A program made the translations under genes and the position numbers. Under the pieces are notes generated by a model that saw nothing but the letters and a program-made list of their open reading frames with translations, did no database searches and was not told the DNA's origin. DNA of 64,000 nt from Rhizobium leguminosarum (lineage in GTDB: Bacteria; Pseudomonadota; Alphaproteobacteria; Rhizobiales; Rhizobiaceae), in assembly GCF_001679785.1 (NCBI RefSeq), contig NZ_CP016286.1, forward strand, positions 1,178,001 through 1,242,000, in the 5' to 3' direction. Below are positions 53,609-63,639 of the stretch, one piece after another (the first letter of the stretch is position 1; every line of letters starts with the position of its first letter).

Positions 53609-54331
53609 ATGTCTTTAGAGCCTGTCTATAAACGTGTTCTACTCAAGGCTTCCGGCGAAGCGCTCATGGGTGGCCAGGGTTTCGGGATCGATGTGACGGT
53701 GGCGGACCGCATTGCATCCGACATCGCCGAGGCACGGCATATGGGCGTGGAAGTCGGCGTCGTCGTCGGTGGCGGCAATATCTTCCGCGGTGTCGCGGTA
53801 GCGTCCAAGGGCGGCGACCGGGTGACCGGCGACCATATGGGCATGCTCGGCACCATCATCAATGCGCTGGCGCTGGCAACCTCGCTGCGCAAGCTGAACA
53901 TCGATACGGTGGTGCTTTCGGCCATCTCCATGCCCGAGATCTGCGAGAGCTTTTCGCAGCGCGCAACCCTTTATCATCTGTCGATGGGCCGCGTGGTGAT
54001 CTTTGCCGGCGGCACGGGCAACCCCTTTTTCACCACCGATTCCGCCGCAGCACTCCGCGCGGCCGAAATGGGTGCGGAAGCGATCTTCAAGGGCACCCAG
54101 GTGGACGGCATCTATACCGCCGACCCGAAGAAATATCCCGATGCGACCCGCCTCGACCGGCTGACGCACCAGGAAGTGCTGGACAGGGGGCTTGCGGTGA
54201 TGGACGTTGCCGCCGTAGCGCTCGCCAGGGAGAATTCCATTCCGATCATCGTCTTCTCGATCCACGAGAAGGGTGGTTTTGCTGAAATCTTGACGGGCGG
54301 TGGTCTCAAGACCATCGTCTCCGACAACTGA
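53609..54331 (+). CDS. pyrH: UMP kinase
   Basis: PyrH phosphorylates UMP to UDP. The 240 residues show the amino-acid-kinase fold: 'RVLLKASGEALMG' at the N-terminus, 'VVVGGGNIFRG', 'ADHMGMLGTIINALAL'-type region and 'FAGGTGNPFFTTDSAAALRAAEMGAEA'. GAGGAG precedes the ATG. It is the only UMP kinase expected and is essential. Confidence 0.98.
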   Translation: MSLEPVYKRVLLKASGEALMGGQGFGIDVTVADRIASDIAEARHMGVEVGVVVGGGNIFRGVAVASKGGDRVTGDHMGMLGTIINALALATSLRKLNIDTVVLSAISMPEICESFSQRATLYHLSMGRVVIFAGGTGNPFFTTDSAAALRAAEMGAEAIFKGTQVDGIYTADPKKYPDATRLDRLTHQEVLDRGLAVMDVAAVALARENSIPIIVFSIHEKGGFAEILTGGGLKTIVSDN

Positions 54332-54367
54332 TATAAGCTGCGCCGCGGTTTCGGCGCAGCCCTCGCT

Positions 54368-54482
54368 AGAACATGATGATTTTAGGCCCGGTGGGGCCTA
54401 AAATCTGAATCATGTTCTACATTAAATAGTTAGAGCATGATGTCGCCCGAAAACCGCTGACACTTTTCGGCATCATGCTCTA
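54368..54482. repeat. Two rhizobial palindromic repeats (RIME-like)
   Basis: The first, 54368-54418, pairs AGAACATGATGATTTTAGGCCC with GGGCCTAAAATCTGAATCATGTTCT. The second, 54431-54482, pairs TAGAGCATGATG with CATCATGCTCTA around CGAAAA/TTTTCG. Both are forms I recognise as common in Rhizobiales intergenic regions. They fill the pyrH-frr gap. Confidence 0.7.
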
Positions 54483-54497
54483 GACGGGAGCATCCAT

Positions 54498-55058
54498 ATG
54501 AGTGAAGGTATCGACATCAAGGAACTGAAGCGCCGCATGGACGGTGCAATTTCCGCATTCAAGAGCGACATCGCATCGCTGCGCACCGGCCGTGCTTCGG
54601 CCAACATCCTCGACCCGGTGACGATCGAGGCCTATGGTTCGCGCATGCCGCTGAACCAGGTCGCCAACATCACCGTGCCCGAGCCGCGCATGCTGTCGGT
54701 TTCCGTCTGGGACAAGTCGATGGTCAGCGCCGTCGAGCGCGGCATTCGCGAATCCAATCTCGGCCTCAACCCGATCGTCGATGGCCAGAACCTGCGCATT
54801 CCGCTGCCGGAGCTGAACGAGGAGCGCCGCAAGTCGCTCGTCAAGGTGGCCCACGACTATGCCGAAAAGAGCAAGGTGGCGATTCGCCATGTCCGCCGCG
54901 ACGGCATGGACGGCCTTAAGAAAGCCGAAAAAGACGGCGTAATCGGCCAGGACGAGAGCCGGGCGCAGTCGGAACGTGTACAGAAGATGACGGACGAGAC
55001 GATTTCCGAAATCGACCGCTTGCTTGGCGAGAAGGAAAAGGAAATCATGCAGGTCTAG
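54498..55058 (+). CDS. frr: Ribosome recycling factor
   Basis: RRF splits terminated ribosomes with EF-G. The 186-residue protein has '[30 protein letters not shown]' in the N-terminal helix and '[11 protein letters not shown]'-type, '[23 protein letters not shown]' and '[20 protein letters not shown]' in the helical bundle. Length is normal. It is separated from pyrH by the palindromic repeats and from uppS by 37 bp. Confidence 0.98.
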   Translation: MSEGIDIKELKRRMDGAISAFKSDIASLRTGRASANILDPVTIEAYGSRMPLNQVANITVPEPRMLSVSVWDKSMVSAVERGIRESNLGLNPIVDGQNLRIPLPELNEERRKSLVKVAHDYAEKSKVAIRHVRRDGMDGLKKAEKDGVIGQDESRAQSERVQKMTDETISEIDRLLGEKEKEIMQV

Positions 55059-55095
55059 TGGATCTGTGCCTTTGCCTGGAAAGACCGGACGGGAA

Positions 55096-55839
55096 ATGTC
55101 GGAATCTGTATTTGTGACTGTGCCAGAGCATGTTGCCATCATCATGGATGGCAATGGCCGTTGGGCCAAGCAGCGTGGCCTGCCGCGCACGATGGGCCAT
55201 CGCAAGGGCGTTGAGGCGGTGCGCGAGACAGTCCGCGCCGCCGGTGCGGCCGGCATAAAATATCTGACCCTCTTTGCCTTCTCCTCGGAGAACTGGCGCC
55301 GGCCCGAAGCCGAGGTTTCCGATCTGCTCGGCCTGCTCAAGGCTTTCATCCGGCGCGACCTCGCCGAGTTGCATCGCCAGAACGTGCGCATCAAGGTGAT
55401 CGGCGACCGCCACAGCCTGCGCAGCGATATTCTGGGCCTGTTGCTGGAGGCGGAGGAGACGACCAAAGACAACACGTCACTGACGCTGGTCATCGCCTTC
55501 AACTATGGTTCGCGCGACGAGATCGCCCGCGCCGTCGTCAGTCTCGCCCGCGACGTCGAGGCCGGCCGGCTGAGAGCGCAGGATATTACACCGGCGCTGA
55601 TCAACGCCCGTCTTGACACGGCCGGCATTCCCGATCCGGATCTCATTATCCGCACCAGCGGCGAAGAGCGGCTTTCCAACTTCCTTCTCTGGCAGGCCGC
55701 CTATTCGGAATTCATCTTCCTTCCGGAATATTGGCCGGATTTCAGCTCCGAGATCTTCCGCTCGGCGCTCGAGACATTCGCCTCTCGTGACCGGCGCTTC
55801 GGCGGCCTGTCGTCGCAGGCGGCCGCGGTCGGCACCTGA
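55096..55839 (+). CDS. uppS: Undecaprenyl diphosphate synthase
   Basis: UppS extends farnesyl diphosphate to the C55 lipid carrier for peptidoglycan and O-antigen. From ATG 55096 it has 247 residues. The active-site Asp18 lies in '[18 protein letters not shown]'. '[13 protein letters not shown]', '[15 protein letters not shown]' and '[25 protein letters not shown]' are diagnostic. The long frame from 55024 overlaps frr and is not used. It overlaps cdsA by 1 nt. Confidence 0.96.
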   Translation: MSESVFVTVPEHVAIIMDGNGRWAKQRGLPRTMGHRKGVEAVRETVRAAGAAGIKYLTLFAFSSENWRRPEAEVSDLLGLLKAFIRRDLAELHRQNVRIKVIGDRHSLRSDILGLLLEAEETTKDNTSLTLVIAFNYGSRDEIARAVVSLARDVEAGRLRAQDITPALINARLDTAGIPDPDLIIRTSGEERLSNFLLWQAAYSEFIFLPEYWPDFSSEIFRSALETFASRDRRFGGLSSQAAAVGT

Positions 55840-56669
55840 TGCAGCAGGAACTGAAGCTCCGCATCGTTTCAGGACTGATTCTTGCGGCCATCGTTCTTGC
55901 CGCTACCTGGTATGGCGGCCTTGCCTTTCGTGTGTTGGCGGTCGTGATCGGCCTGCTGATCTACTATGAATGGTCGAAAATGACAGGCATCTCGCGGGAT
56001 TGGGTCGCCAATGCCGTCGGCTGGATCGGCGAGGCGGCGATTGCCTTCCTTGTGCTTGTCGGCAATTTCGAATTCGCCGCCGGTATGCTGGCCGGCGTCA
56101 CCGCCGTCGGCATCGCCCTGATCATCCTGCAGGGCACGAGCCGCTGGTTGCCAGTGGGCCTGTTTTATGCCGGCGCCACCGGCCTGGTGCTTGCCGCGAT
56201 CAGAAGCGATGACCGGCCTGGCCTTTACGCCATGCTCTTCGTCTTTGCGGTCGTCTGGGCAACGGATATCCTTGCCTATTTCGTCGGCAGGGCGCTTGGC
56301 GGGCCTAAGCTTGCCCCTTCGATCTCGCCCGGAAAGACCTGGTCGGGTGCAATCGGCGGCGCCATTTCGGCGATCATAGCCGGCGTTGTTCTCATCCATT
56401 TTCTCCTTCCGGGCGCTGAAATCATCGCCGCCGGCGTGGCGTTCGTTCTCTCGGTTTGCAGCCAGTTGGGCGATCTTTTCGAATCATTCATCAAGCGAAA
56501 ATTCGGCGTCAAGGATTCGAGCCGTCTCATTCCGGGCCATGGCGGCGTCATGGACCGTGTCGACGGACTGATTTTCGCCTGTTTTTCGGCGTTCTTGCTT
56601 GCTGGGGTTTTTTCCCTGATAAAGGGGGCCGGAATGACGTCGCTTGGCGCGGCATTGTTCGGGCTCTGA
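55839..56669 (+). CDS. cdsA: Phosphatidate cytidylyltransferase
   Basis: CdsA makes CDP-diacylglycerol from phosphatidate and CTP. The 276-residue integral membrane protein has about seven or eight helices. The C-terminal signature 'KRKFGVKDSSRLIPGHGGVMDRVDGL' contains the metal-binding Asp residues. Its ATG overlaps the uppS stop by 1 nt (translational coupling). In many bacteria dxr follows cdsA; here rseP follows directly. Confidence 0.96.
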   Translation: MQQELKLRIVSGLILAAIVLAATWYGGLAFRVLAVVIGLLIYYEWSKMTGISRDWVANAVGWIGEAAIAFLVLVGNFEFAAGMLAGVTAVGIALIILQGTSRWLPVGLFYAGATGLVLAAIRSDDRPGLYAMLFVFAVVWATDILAYFVGRALGGPKLAPSISPGKTWSGAIGGAISAIIAGVVLIHFLLPGAEIIAAGVAFVLSVCSQLGDLFESFIKRKFGVKDSSRLIPGHGGVMDRVDGLIFACFSAFLLAGVFSLIKGAGMTSLGAALFGL

Positions 56670-56697
56670 CAACACGGCAGTCTGACGGAAAGGACTC

Positions 56698-57831
56698 ATG
56701 GAAACGATGAGCGGCATATACGCATTTCTGATGGGGAACATCGTTACCTTCATCCTCGTGCTGTCACTGCTCGTCTTTGTGCATGAGATGGGCCATTACC
56801 TCGTCGGGCGCTGGAGCGGCATTCGCATCCTTGCCTTTTCCGTCGGCTTCGGTCCGGAGATCTTCGGCTTCACCGACCGCCACGGAACGCGCTGGAAGAT
56901 TTCGGTAATCCCCCTTGGCGGCTATGTCCGGTTCTTCGGCGACGAAGATGCCTCGAGCAAACCCGACACCGACAAGATCGCCGCCATGTCCGAGGAGGAC
57001 AGGGCGCGCTCCTTTGCCGGCGCCAAGCTGTGGAAACGCGCTGCAACCGTCGCGGCTGGCCCGATCGCCAATTTTCTGCTGGCGATCGCCATCTTCACCA
57101 TTCTTTTCTCGGTCTATGGCCGCACGATCGCCGATCCTGTCGTTGCCGAGGTCAAGCCCGACGGCGCAGCCGCTGCCGCCGGCATCCTTCCAGGCGATCT
57201 GCTGGTCGCCATTGACGGTGGCAAGGTCGAGACCTTCGACGACGTGCGCCGCTATGTCGGCATCCGCCCGAGCCAGAAGATTGTCGTGACGATCGAGCGC
57301 GCCGGCCAGAAACTCGATGTGCCGATGGTGCCGCAGCGCGTAGACCAGACGGACCAGTTCGGCAACAAGGTCGAGCTCGGCCAGATAGGCATCGTCACCA
57401 GCCGAGAGGCCGGGAACTTCCGCCTGAAGACCTATACGCCGCTGCAGTCGTTGCGCGAGGCTGTGATCGAGACCCGCGACATTGTCACCGGCACCTTCAA
57501 ATATATCGGCAACATCTTCAGCGGAACGATGCGCGCCGATCAATTAGGCGGGCCGATCCGCGTGGCGCAAGCTTCGGGCCAGATGGCGTCGCTTGGAATA
57601 GGCGCAGTGTTGCAGCTTGCTGCGGTGCTTTCTGTTTCGATAGGATTGCTTAACCTGATGCCGGTTCCGGTACTTGATGGCGGCCACCTGATGTTCTATG
57701 CGGTGGAAGCGGTGAGGGGGAAACCGCTCGGCTCTTCGGCCCAGGAAATTGCATTTCGCATCGGCCTGGCGATGATACTGACATTGATGGTTTTCACGAC
57801 CTGGAACGACATTGGCTCGTTGAGAGGGTAA
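56698..57831 (+). CDS. rseP: Site-2 metalloprotease RseP
   Basis: RseP cuts membrane-embedded proteins, including anti-sigma factors, and helps clear signal peptides. The 377 residues have the zinc motif H29-E30-x-x-H33 in 'VFVHEMGHYLVG'. A PDZ domain lies near 125-210 ('VKPDGAAAAAGILPGDLLVAIDGGKVETFDD'). The second metal site is 'NLMPVPVLDGGHL' near 320. It is followed by bamA after 190 bp, as in most Gram-negatives. Confidence 0.96.
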   Translation: METMSGIYAFLMGNIVTFILVLSLLVFVHEMGHYLVGRWSGIRILAFSVGFGPEIFGFTDRHGTRWKISVIPLGGYVRFFGDEDASSKPDTDKIAAMSEEDRARSFAGAKLWKRAATVAAGPIANFLLAIAIFTILFSVYGRTIADPVVAEVKPDGAAAAAGILPGDLLVAIDGGKVETFDDVRRYVGIRPSQKIVVTIERAGQKLDVPMVPQRVDQTDQFGNKVELGQIGIVTSREAGNFRLKTYTPLQSLREAVIETRDIVTGTFKYIGNIFSGTMRADQLGGPIRVAQASGQMASLGIGAVLQLAAVLSVSIGLLNLMPVPVLDGGHLMFYAVEAVRGKPLGSSAQEIAFRIGLAMILTLMVFTTWNDIGSLRG

Positions 57832-58021
57832 ACGAGCAAGGCGAGGCTAATTACTATTTATTTACGATGTTTCAAGGCTGTAGTGGCGAATGGGCCACGC
57901 TTGCAAATGAAGTAAACAGAAATTAACGACCTGCCTTGCTTGTATGTCAAAAGCGGGTAAAACGACACACGTGACCGGAATCGGGTTTTCCTGGGGCCGG
58001 GGACGAGGGAAACAAAAGGTA

Positions 58022-60364
58022 ATGGGTGAAATGAAGGCTGGTTCAAAGTTTTTGAACGCAGTATCGGCGGTTGCGCTGTCTGCTGGTGTTGTTGCTTCGG
58101 GCGCAGGTGCTGTGACGTTCGTTTCCGCTACGGCCGCTGAGGCCGCGGTCATCCAGCGCATCGATGTGCGCGGCGCAAGCCGTGTCGGCGCGGAAGCCGT
58201 CCGGTCGAACCTCACCATCGCTCCTGGAAAGAGTTTTTCGAACAGCGATATCGATGCCTCGGTCAAGCAGCTCTACGGGACGGGTTATTTCTCCGACGTC
58301 AAGATCTCGGTTTCCGGAAGCACGCTGGTCGTCAACGTTCAGGAAGCCCAGCTCGTCAATCAGGTCGTCTTCAACGGCAACCGCAAGATCAAGGACGACA
58401 AGCTCGCGACGATCGTCCAGACCCACGCTGCCGGTCCCTACAGCGACACCCAGATTCAGGCCGACATCCAGTCGATCAAGGAAGCTTACGCTGCCACCGG
58501 CCGCAGCGAGGTCGAAGTCACGACGCAGGTGGTGCCGCTCGGCGAAGGCCGCGTCAACCTTGCCTTCGTCATCAACGAGGGTGACCGCACCAAGATCGAT
58601 TCGATCAATTTTGTCGGCAACAATGCCTACAGCGCCGGCCGCCTGGCTGCCGTGATCGCCACCAAGCGTTCGAACTTTCTTTCGTTCCTGACCCGCAAGG
58701 ACGTCTACAACGAAGACAAGCTCCACGCCGACGAAGAAGCGCTGCGTCAGTTCTATTACAATCGCGGCTACGCCGACATGCGCATCGTCTCTTCCGATGC
58801 CACCTTCGACGACGCGACCAACAAATACACGCTCACCTTCAACATCGAGGAAGGCCAGCGCTACGACTTCGGACCGGTGACCGTCCAGTCGACCGTCGAA
58901 GGCGTCGGCTCAGAGCAGCTGCAGCCGCTGGTGCGCACCCGCGAAGGCCAGGTCTACAACGCCAAGGAAGTCCAGAAGTCGATCGAGGCGATCTCCGATC
59001 AGGTGGCGTCAGCCGGTTATCCCTTTGCGCGCGTCACGCCGCGCGGTAACCGCGACCTCAACAACAACACGATCGGTGTCGAATATCTGGTCGACCAGGG
59101 CGAGCGCGCCTATGTCGAGCGCATCGAGATCCGCGGCAACAGCCGCACGCGCGACTATGTCATTCGCCGCGAATTCGACATGAGCGAAGGCGATGCCTTC
59201 AATCAGCAGATGATCACCAAGGCCAAGCGTCGCCTCGAAGCGCTCGGTTATTTCTCCTCGGTCAACATCTCCACCCAGCCGGGCAGTTCGCCGGACCGCG
59301 TCGTGGTGATCGTCGACGTGCAGGATCAGTCGACCGGTTCGTTCGGTGTCGGCGCGGGTTATGCCGCCGGTGGCGACGGTCTGTTGCTCGAAGCCTCGAT
59401 CGAGGAAAAGAACTTCCTCGGTCGTGGCCAGTACATCCGCATCTCGGCCGGTGGCGGCCAGGAAGGCTCGCGCGCCTACGGTGTCAGCTTCACCGAACCC
59501 TATTTCCTCGGTTACCGTCTGGCGGCAGGCTTCGACGTCAACCGCAGCGAAACGTCGAGCAACGACGACTACGACTACGAGGAAACCAGCGTCGTCCTGC
59601 GTGTGACTGCGCCGATCACCGAAGATCTGGCGACGACCTTCCGTTATAACTACAAGCAGATGAATTACGACGGGGATACCTCTGACCTGTCGGCGACCTA
59701 CGCCAATCTGGTCGATGAGAGCCCGTGGACGCGCTCTTCCGTCTCGCAGACGCTGACCTACAACACGCTTGACGACACTGTCCTGCCGCGTGAAGGCATC
59801 TATGCAACGGCGACGCAGGAACTTGCCGGCCTCGGCGGCGACTCGCAGTTCTACAAGATCTACGGCAAGGCCCGTTATTATCATCTGCTTGCCGACGATG
59901 CCGATATCATCGGCTCCGTCTCGGCTTCGGCTGGTTATGTCGTCCCCTTGGGTGACCATCTGAACGTCTTCGACCAGTTCACGCTGACCAACGGCGATAT
60001 TCGCGGTTTCGAGAACAAGGGTATCGGCCCGCGCATCACCGGGGACCACGATGACCCGCTCGGTGGCACGACCTATTTCACGGCGTCTGCTGAAGCGACT
60101 TTCCCAATGCCGGGCTTCCCGCGTGACTTCAATCTGCGAGGCGCAGTCTTTGCCGATGCCGGCACGCTGTTTGGCAATGATGTCGAGCTTCTCGGGTCCG
60201 ATCAGGCCGAGGGCACCAGCGCTTCGCTGCGCGCTTCCGTCGGTGTCGGTGTCGTCTGGCAGTCTCCCTTCGGTGCATTGCGTCTGGATTACGCGATCCC
60301 GGTCCTCAAGGAAGACTTCGACAAGACGCAGAACTTCAAGTTTGGCATCAACAACCAATTCTGA
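58022..60364 (+). CDS. bamA: Outer membrane protein assembly factor BamA
   Basis: BamA is the Omp85 core of the machine that inserts beta-barrels in the outer membrane. From ATG 58022 it has 780 residues, with a signal peptide ending 'AAEA' near 41. Five POTRA domains span about 43-445, seen in '[15 protein letters not shown]'-type and '[21 protein letters not shown]' repeats. The C-terminal barrel ends '[10 protein letters not shown]', with aromatic last residue. ATG 58031 is also possible. The 26-codon extension of the longer frame is rejected. It is 50 bp before lpxD. Confidence 0.96.
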   Translation: MGEMKAGSKFLNAVSAVALSAGVVASGAGAVTFVSATAAEAAVIQRIDVRGASRVGAEAVRSNLTIAPGKSFSNSDIDASVKQLYGTGYFSDVKISVSGSTLVVNVQEAQLVNQVVFNGNRKIKDDKLATIVQTHAAGPYSDTQIQADIQSIKEAYAATGRSEVEVTTQVVPLGEGRVNLAFVINEGDRTKIDSINFVGNNAYSAGRLAAVIATKRSNFLSFLTRKDVYNEDKLHADEEALRQFYYNRGYADMRIVSSDATFDDATNKYTLTFNIEEGQRYDFGPVTVQSTVEGVGSEQLQPLVRTREGQVYNAKEVQKSIEAISDQVASAGYPFARVTPRGNRDLNNNTIGVEYLVDQGERAYVERIEIRGNSRTRDYVIRREFDMSEGDAFNQQMITKAKRRLEALGYFSSVNISTQPGSSPDRVVVIVDVQDQSTGSFGVGAGYAAGGDGLLLEASIEEKNFLGRGQYIRISAGGGQEGSRAYGVSFTEPYFLGYRLAAGFDVNRSETSSNDDYDYEETSVVLRVTAPITEDLATTFRYNYKQMNYDGDTSDLSATYANLVDESPWTRSSVSQTLTYNTLDDTVLPREGIYATATQELAGLGGDSQFYKIYGKARYYHLLADDADIIGSVSASAGYVVPLGDHLNVFDQFTLTNGDIRGFENKGIGPRITGDHDDPLGGTTYFTASAEATFPMPGFPRDFNLRGAVFADAGTLFGNDVELLGSDQAEGTSASLRASVGVGVVWQSPFGALRLDYAIPVLKEDFDKTQNFKFGINNQF

Positions 60365-60414
60365 TATCGGCAGTCCGGAACTGTAAGACTCAATTCCGTT
60401 CTGGAGCATTGCCG

Positions 60415-61479
60415 ATGGAGCAAAACGTTTTTTTTCTGCCCCATGAAGGTCTGAAGCTCGCTGAGCTGGCAGAGTTTCTTGGGGCGGAACTTGCCAATTC
60501 CGACTATGCCGATGTTGTCGTCAGGTCCGTTGCTCCCATCAGCCGGGCCCGGGCAGGCGATGTCTGTTATATCCTGTCGCGCCGCAGCCGCGATGAGCTG
60601 GCGACATGCGAAGCCTCGGCAGTGATCTGCGACAAGGCGCTCGCCGATCTCGTACCCCCCCATATCCCGGTCATCCTGTCGTCCAATCCACATGCGGCTT
60701 TCGCGATGGCGGGCGGCCTGTTCTATCCCGCGGCATTGCGCCCGGTCGTCTTTTCCGGTGAAAGCGAGATCGCGCCAAGCGCGGTGATCGATCCGAGCGC
60801 CAAGCTTGAAAAGGGCGTGATCGTCGAGCCGCTGGCCGTCATCGGAGCGCATGCCGAGATCGGCGAAGGGACGCGCATCGGCGCCCACAGCATCATCGGT
60901 CCGAATGTCAAGATTGGCCGGGATTGTTCGATTGCGGCCGGCGCCAGCATTCTCTGCGCGCTGCTCGGCAATGGCGTCATCATCCACAACGGCGCGCGCA
61001 TCGGCCAGGATGGTTTCGGTTATGCGCCGGGCCCGCGCGGCATGATCAAGATCGTCCAGATCGGCCGAGTGATCATCCAGGATAATGTCGAGATCGGCGC
61101 CAACACCTCGATCGACCGTGGCACCATGGACGATACGGTCATTGGCGAAGGCACCAAGATCGACAACCAGGTACAGATCGGCCACAACGTTCAGATCGGC
61201 CGCCATTGCGCCATCGTTGCGCAGGTCGGCATCGCCGGCAGCGCGAAGATCGGCAATGGCGTTCAGATCGGCGGCCAGGTCGGTATCAAGGGGCATGTGA
61301 CGATCGGCGACGGCGTGCAGATCGCCGCCCAAAGCGGTATCATGACCGATCTTGCCGCCGGCGGACAATATGGTGGTACACCTGGGCGTCCGCTGAATGA
61401 CTATCTGAGAGATGTCGCGCAACAGATGTCAAAGACGAAGCTGCGCGGGAAGAAACCTGGAGGCGAGCAAAATGACTGA
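60415..61479 (+). CDS. lpxD: UDP-3-O-acylglucosamine N-acyltransferase
   Basis: LpxD adds the second, N-linked acyl chain in lipid A synthesis. From ATG 60415 it has 354 residues. An N-terminal uridine-binding domain ('[21 protein letters not shown]') is followed by left-handed beta-helix hexapeptide repeats from about 110 ('[20 protein letters not shown]' type) and the catalytic His region '[17 protein letters not shown]'. Its end overlaps fabZ by 8 bp. Confidence 0.96.
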   Translation: MEQNVFFLPHEGLKLAELAEFLGAELANSDYADVVVRSVAPISRARAGDVCYILSRRSRDELATCEASAVICDKALADLVPPHIPVILSSNPHAAFAMAGGLFYPAALRPVVFSGESEIAPSAVIDPSAKLEKGVIVEPLAVIGAHAEIGEGTRIGAHSIIGPNVKIGRDCSIAAGASILCALLGNGVIIHNGARIGQDGFGYAPGPRGMIKIVQIGRVIIQDNVEIGANTSIDRGTMDDTVIGEGTKIDNQVQIGHNVQIGRHCAIVAQVGIAGSAKIGNGVQIGGQVGIKGHVTIGDGVQIAAQSGIMTDLAAGGQYGGTPGRPLNDYLRDVAQQMSKTKLRGKKPGGEQND

Positions 61480-61939
61480 GGAAGCCACGACAACGCTTTC
61501 TTCGGCTGACATCATCGAGATCATGAAACTGCTGCCGCATCGCTACCCGTTTCTGATGGTCGACAAGATCATCGAGATCGACGGCGACAATACGGCGATT
61601 GGCATCAAGAACGTCACGGTGAACGAGCCGCATTTCACCGGTCATTTTCCGGAATCTCCGATCATGCCCGGCGTTCTCTTGATCGAGGGCATGGCCCAGA
61701 CCGCGGGTGCGATCTGTGCCAAGAAGGATGGCCAGCCAGGCAACCTCGTCTATTTCATGACCATCGAGAATGCGCGCTTCCGCAAGCCCGTCGTACCCGG
61801 CGATCGTGTTGAATTCCATGTCAGGAAGCACAAGCAGCGCGGCAATATCTGGAAATTCCATTGCGACGCCAAGGTCGACGGCGCTCTTGTCGCCGAAGCC
61901 GATATCGGCGCGATGATCGTTCGTAAGGATCAGGCATGA
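61472..61939 (+). CDS. fabZ: 3-hydroxyacyl-ACP dehydratase FabZ
   Basis: FabZ dehydrates 3-hydroxyacyl-ACP in fatty acid elongation, competing with LpxA for the same substrate. From ATG 61472 it has 155 residues. The catalytic His is in '[23 protein letters not shown]', which also carries the catalytic Glu, and '[14 protein letters not shown]' starts the hot-dog fold. It overlaps lpxD by 8 bp and lpxA by 4 bp. The longer frame from 61412 is not used. Confidence 0.97.
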   Translation: MTEEATTTLSSADIIEIMKLLPHRYPFLMVDKIIEIDGDNTAIGIKNVTVNEPHFTGHFPESPIMPGVLLIEGMAQTAGAICAKKDGQPGNLVYFMTIENARFRKPVVPGDRVEFHVRKHKQRGNIWKFHCDAKVDGALVAEADIGAMIVRKDQA

Positions 61940-62754
61940 GCACTATCGCCGAAAGCGCCCGCATTCATCCGATGGCTGTCGTCGAAGACGGCGCGAGCAT
62001 CGGTGAGGGCGTCAAGATCGGTCCCTTCTGCCATGTCGGGCCGCACGTCGTCCTCAATGCGAATGTCGAGCTTTTGTCGCATGCGGTCGTGACCGGCCGC
62101 ACCGTGATCGGCAAGGGCACGCGCATCTTCCCGATGGCGGTCGTCGGCGGTGATCCGCAGAGTGTGCATCACGGCGGCGAGGAGACGACACTGACGGTCG
62201 GCGCCAACTGCACGATCCGCGAAGGCGTGACGATGAACACCGGCACGGCCGATTTCGGCGGCCAGACGATCGTGGGCGACAACAACCTCTTCCTTGCCAA
62301 TTCGCACGTCGCGCATGACTGCCGGGTGGGCAACCACGTGATCATGTCGAACAACGTCATGCTCGCCGGCCATGTCGTCGTCGAGGATCGCGTCATCCTG
62401 GGCGGCGGCTCGGCCGTTCACCAGTTCACCCGCGTCGGTCGTCAGGCCTTCGTCGGCGGGCTCTCGGCGGTGAGTTACGACGTCATTCCCTACGGCATGC
62501 TGAACGGCAATCCCGGGCTGCTGAGCGGCCTCAACGTCGTCGGCATGACGCGCGCCGGCGTCGACCGCGCCGTCATTCACAGGGTGCGGCGCGCCTACAA
62601 GTCGATCTTCGAAGGACCGGGCTCCGTCCGCGAAAACGCCGCCGCCATCCGCGAAGAATATGCTGATTGCGAGCAGGCGGTCCACATCCTCGACTTCATC
62701 GCCGCCGACAGCGACCGCGCCTTGTCCTCGCCAACCCGGGGGCAGAAGGGCTAG
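61936..62754 (+). CDS. lpxA: UDP-N-acetylglucosamine acyltransferase
   Basis: LpxA transfers the first 3-hydroxyacyl chain onto UDP-GlcNAc, opening lipid A synthesis. The 272-residue product has many hexapeptide repeats in the first 190 residues ('[20 protein letters not shown]', '[22 protein letters not shown]' with the catalytic His) and a helical C-terminus with 'YKSIFEG'. It overlaps fabZ by 4 nt and precedes lpxI by 3 nt. Confidence 0.97.
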   Translation: MSTIAESARIHPMAVVEDGASIGEGVKIGPFCHVGPHVVLNANVELLSHAVVTGRTVIGKGTRIFPMAVVGGDPQSVHHGGEETTLTVGANCTIREGVTMNTGTADFGGQTIVGDNNLFLANSHVAHDCRVGNHVIMSNNVMLAGHVVVEDRVILGGGSAVHQFTRVGRQAFVGGLSAVSYDVIPYGMLNGNPGLLSGLNVVGMTRAGVDRAVIHRVRRAYKSIFEGPGSVRENAAAIREEYADCEQAVHILDFIAADSDRALSSPTRGQKG

Positions 62755-62757
62755 TCC

Positions 62758-63639
62758 GTGACTCTTTCCGGCGATACCGCTGCGGGCCGGCTGGCGATCA
62801 TCGCCGGCGGCGGCTTTCTGCCTTCCTATGTCGCGGAAGCCGCGCGCGCGGCGGGCGAAAATCCCGTCATCGTCGCGCTGAAGGACGAAAGCGACCGGCG
62901 CTGGGAAGGGTATGACCATGCCGTCATCGGCATCGGCGATTTTGCAGCTCTAGAGGGACTCTTGAACCGCTACGGCATCGGCCGTGTCGTCATGTCCGGC
63001 AGCGTGCGGCGCCGGCCGGAATGGCGCGAGGTGCGCCCGACGCTGCGCACGCTGATGAAGATGCCGGCCACGATCCGCACCTTGTTGTCCGGCGGCGACG
63101 ATACGGTGCTGCAGATGGTGATCCGGCTGATCGAGGGAAACGGTCGCCGCGTCGTCGGCGCTCATGAGATCGCTCCCGACCTTCTTGCCTACGTCGGTCC
63201 GCTTGGCGCTGCAGCGCCTGGCGAGGAAGACCGGCGCGATATCAGGCGCGCAGCCGATGCCGCTGAGATGCTGGGCCGGCTCGATGTCGGCCAGGGCGCC
63301 GTCGCCATCGGCGGGCGTATCGTCGCGCTGGAGGGTCTTGAGGGCACGGACGAGATGCTGGAGCGTGTCGCGGGTCTCAGAGCCGCCGGGCGCATCTCGC
63401 CGCGCCGCCGTGGCGCACTCGTCAAACTCTGCAAGCCGCAACAGGATATCCGCGCCGACTTGCCGGCGATCGGTGTTTCCACGGTTCTGAACGCGAGGAA
63501 AGCCGGCCTTGCCGGCGTCGCCGTCGAGGCCGGCCGCTCGCTGGTGCTCGATCGCGCCGCCGTCATCAAAGCCGCCGATGAGGCTGGGCTCTTCGTCTGC
63601 GGCATCGATCGCGGCCTGCCGGGATGGGGGCTTGAATGA
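62758..63639 (+). CDS. lpxI: UDP-2,3-diacylglucosamine pyrophosphatase LpxI
   Basis: LpxI releases lipid X from UDP-2,3-diacylglucosamine; it replaces LpxH in alphaproteobacteria. The GTG at 62758 gives 293 residues. Signatures include 'RLAIIAGGGFLPSYVAEAARAAGENPVIVAL', 'MSGSVRRRPEWREVRP' and 'ADLPAIGVSTVLNARKAGLAGVAVEAGRSLVLDR'. It lies 3 bp after lpxA and overlaps lpxB by 4 nt. Confidence 0.95.
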   Translation: MTLSGDTAAGRLAIIAGGGFLPSYVAEAARAAGENPVIVALKDESDRRWEGYDHAVIGIGDFAALEGLLNRYGIGRVVMSGSVRRRPEWREVRPTLRTLMKMPATIRTLLSGGDDTVLQMVIRLIEGNGRRVVGAHEIAPDLLAYVGPLGAAAPGEEDRRDIRRAADAAEMLGRLDVGQGAVAIGGRIVALEGLEGTDEMLERVAGLRAAGRISPRRRGALVKLCKPQQDIRADLPAIGVSTVLNARKAGLAGVAVEAGRSLVLDRAAVIKAADEAGLFVCGIDRGLPGWGLE

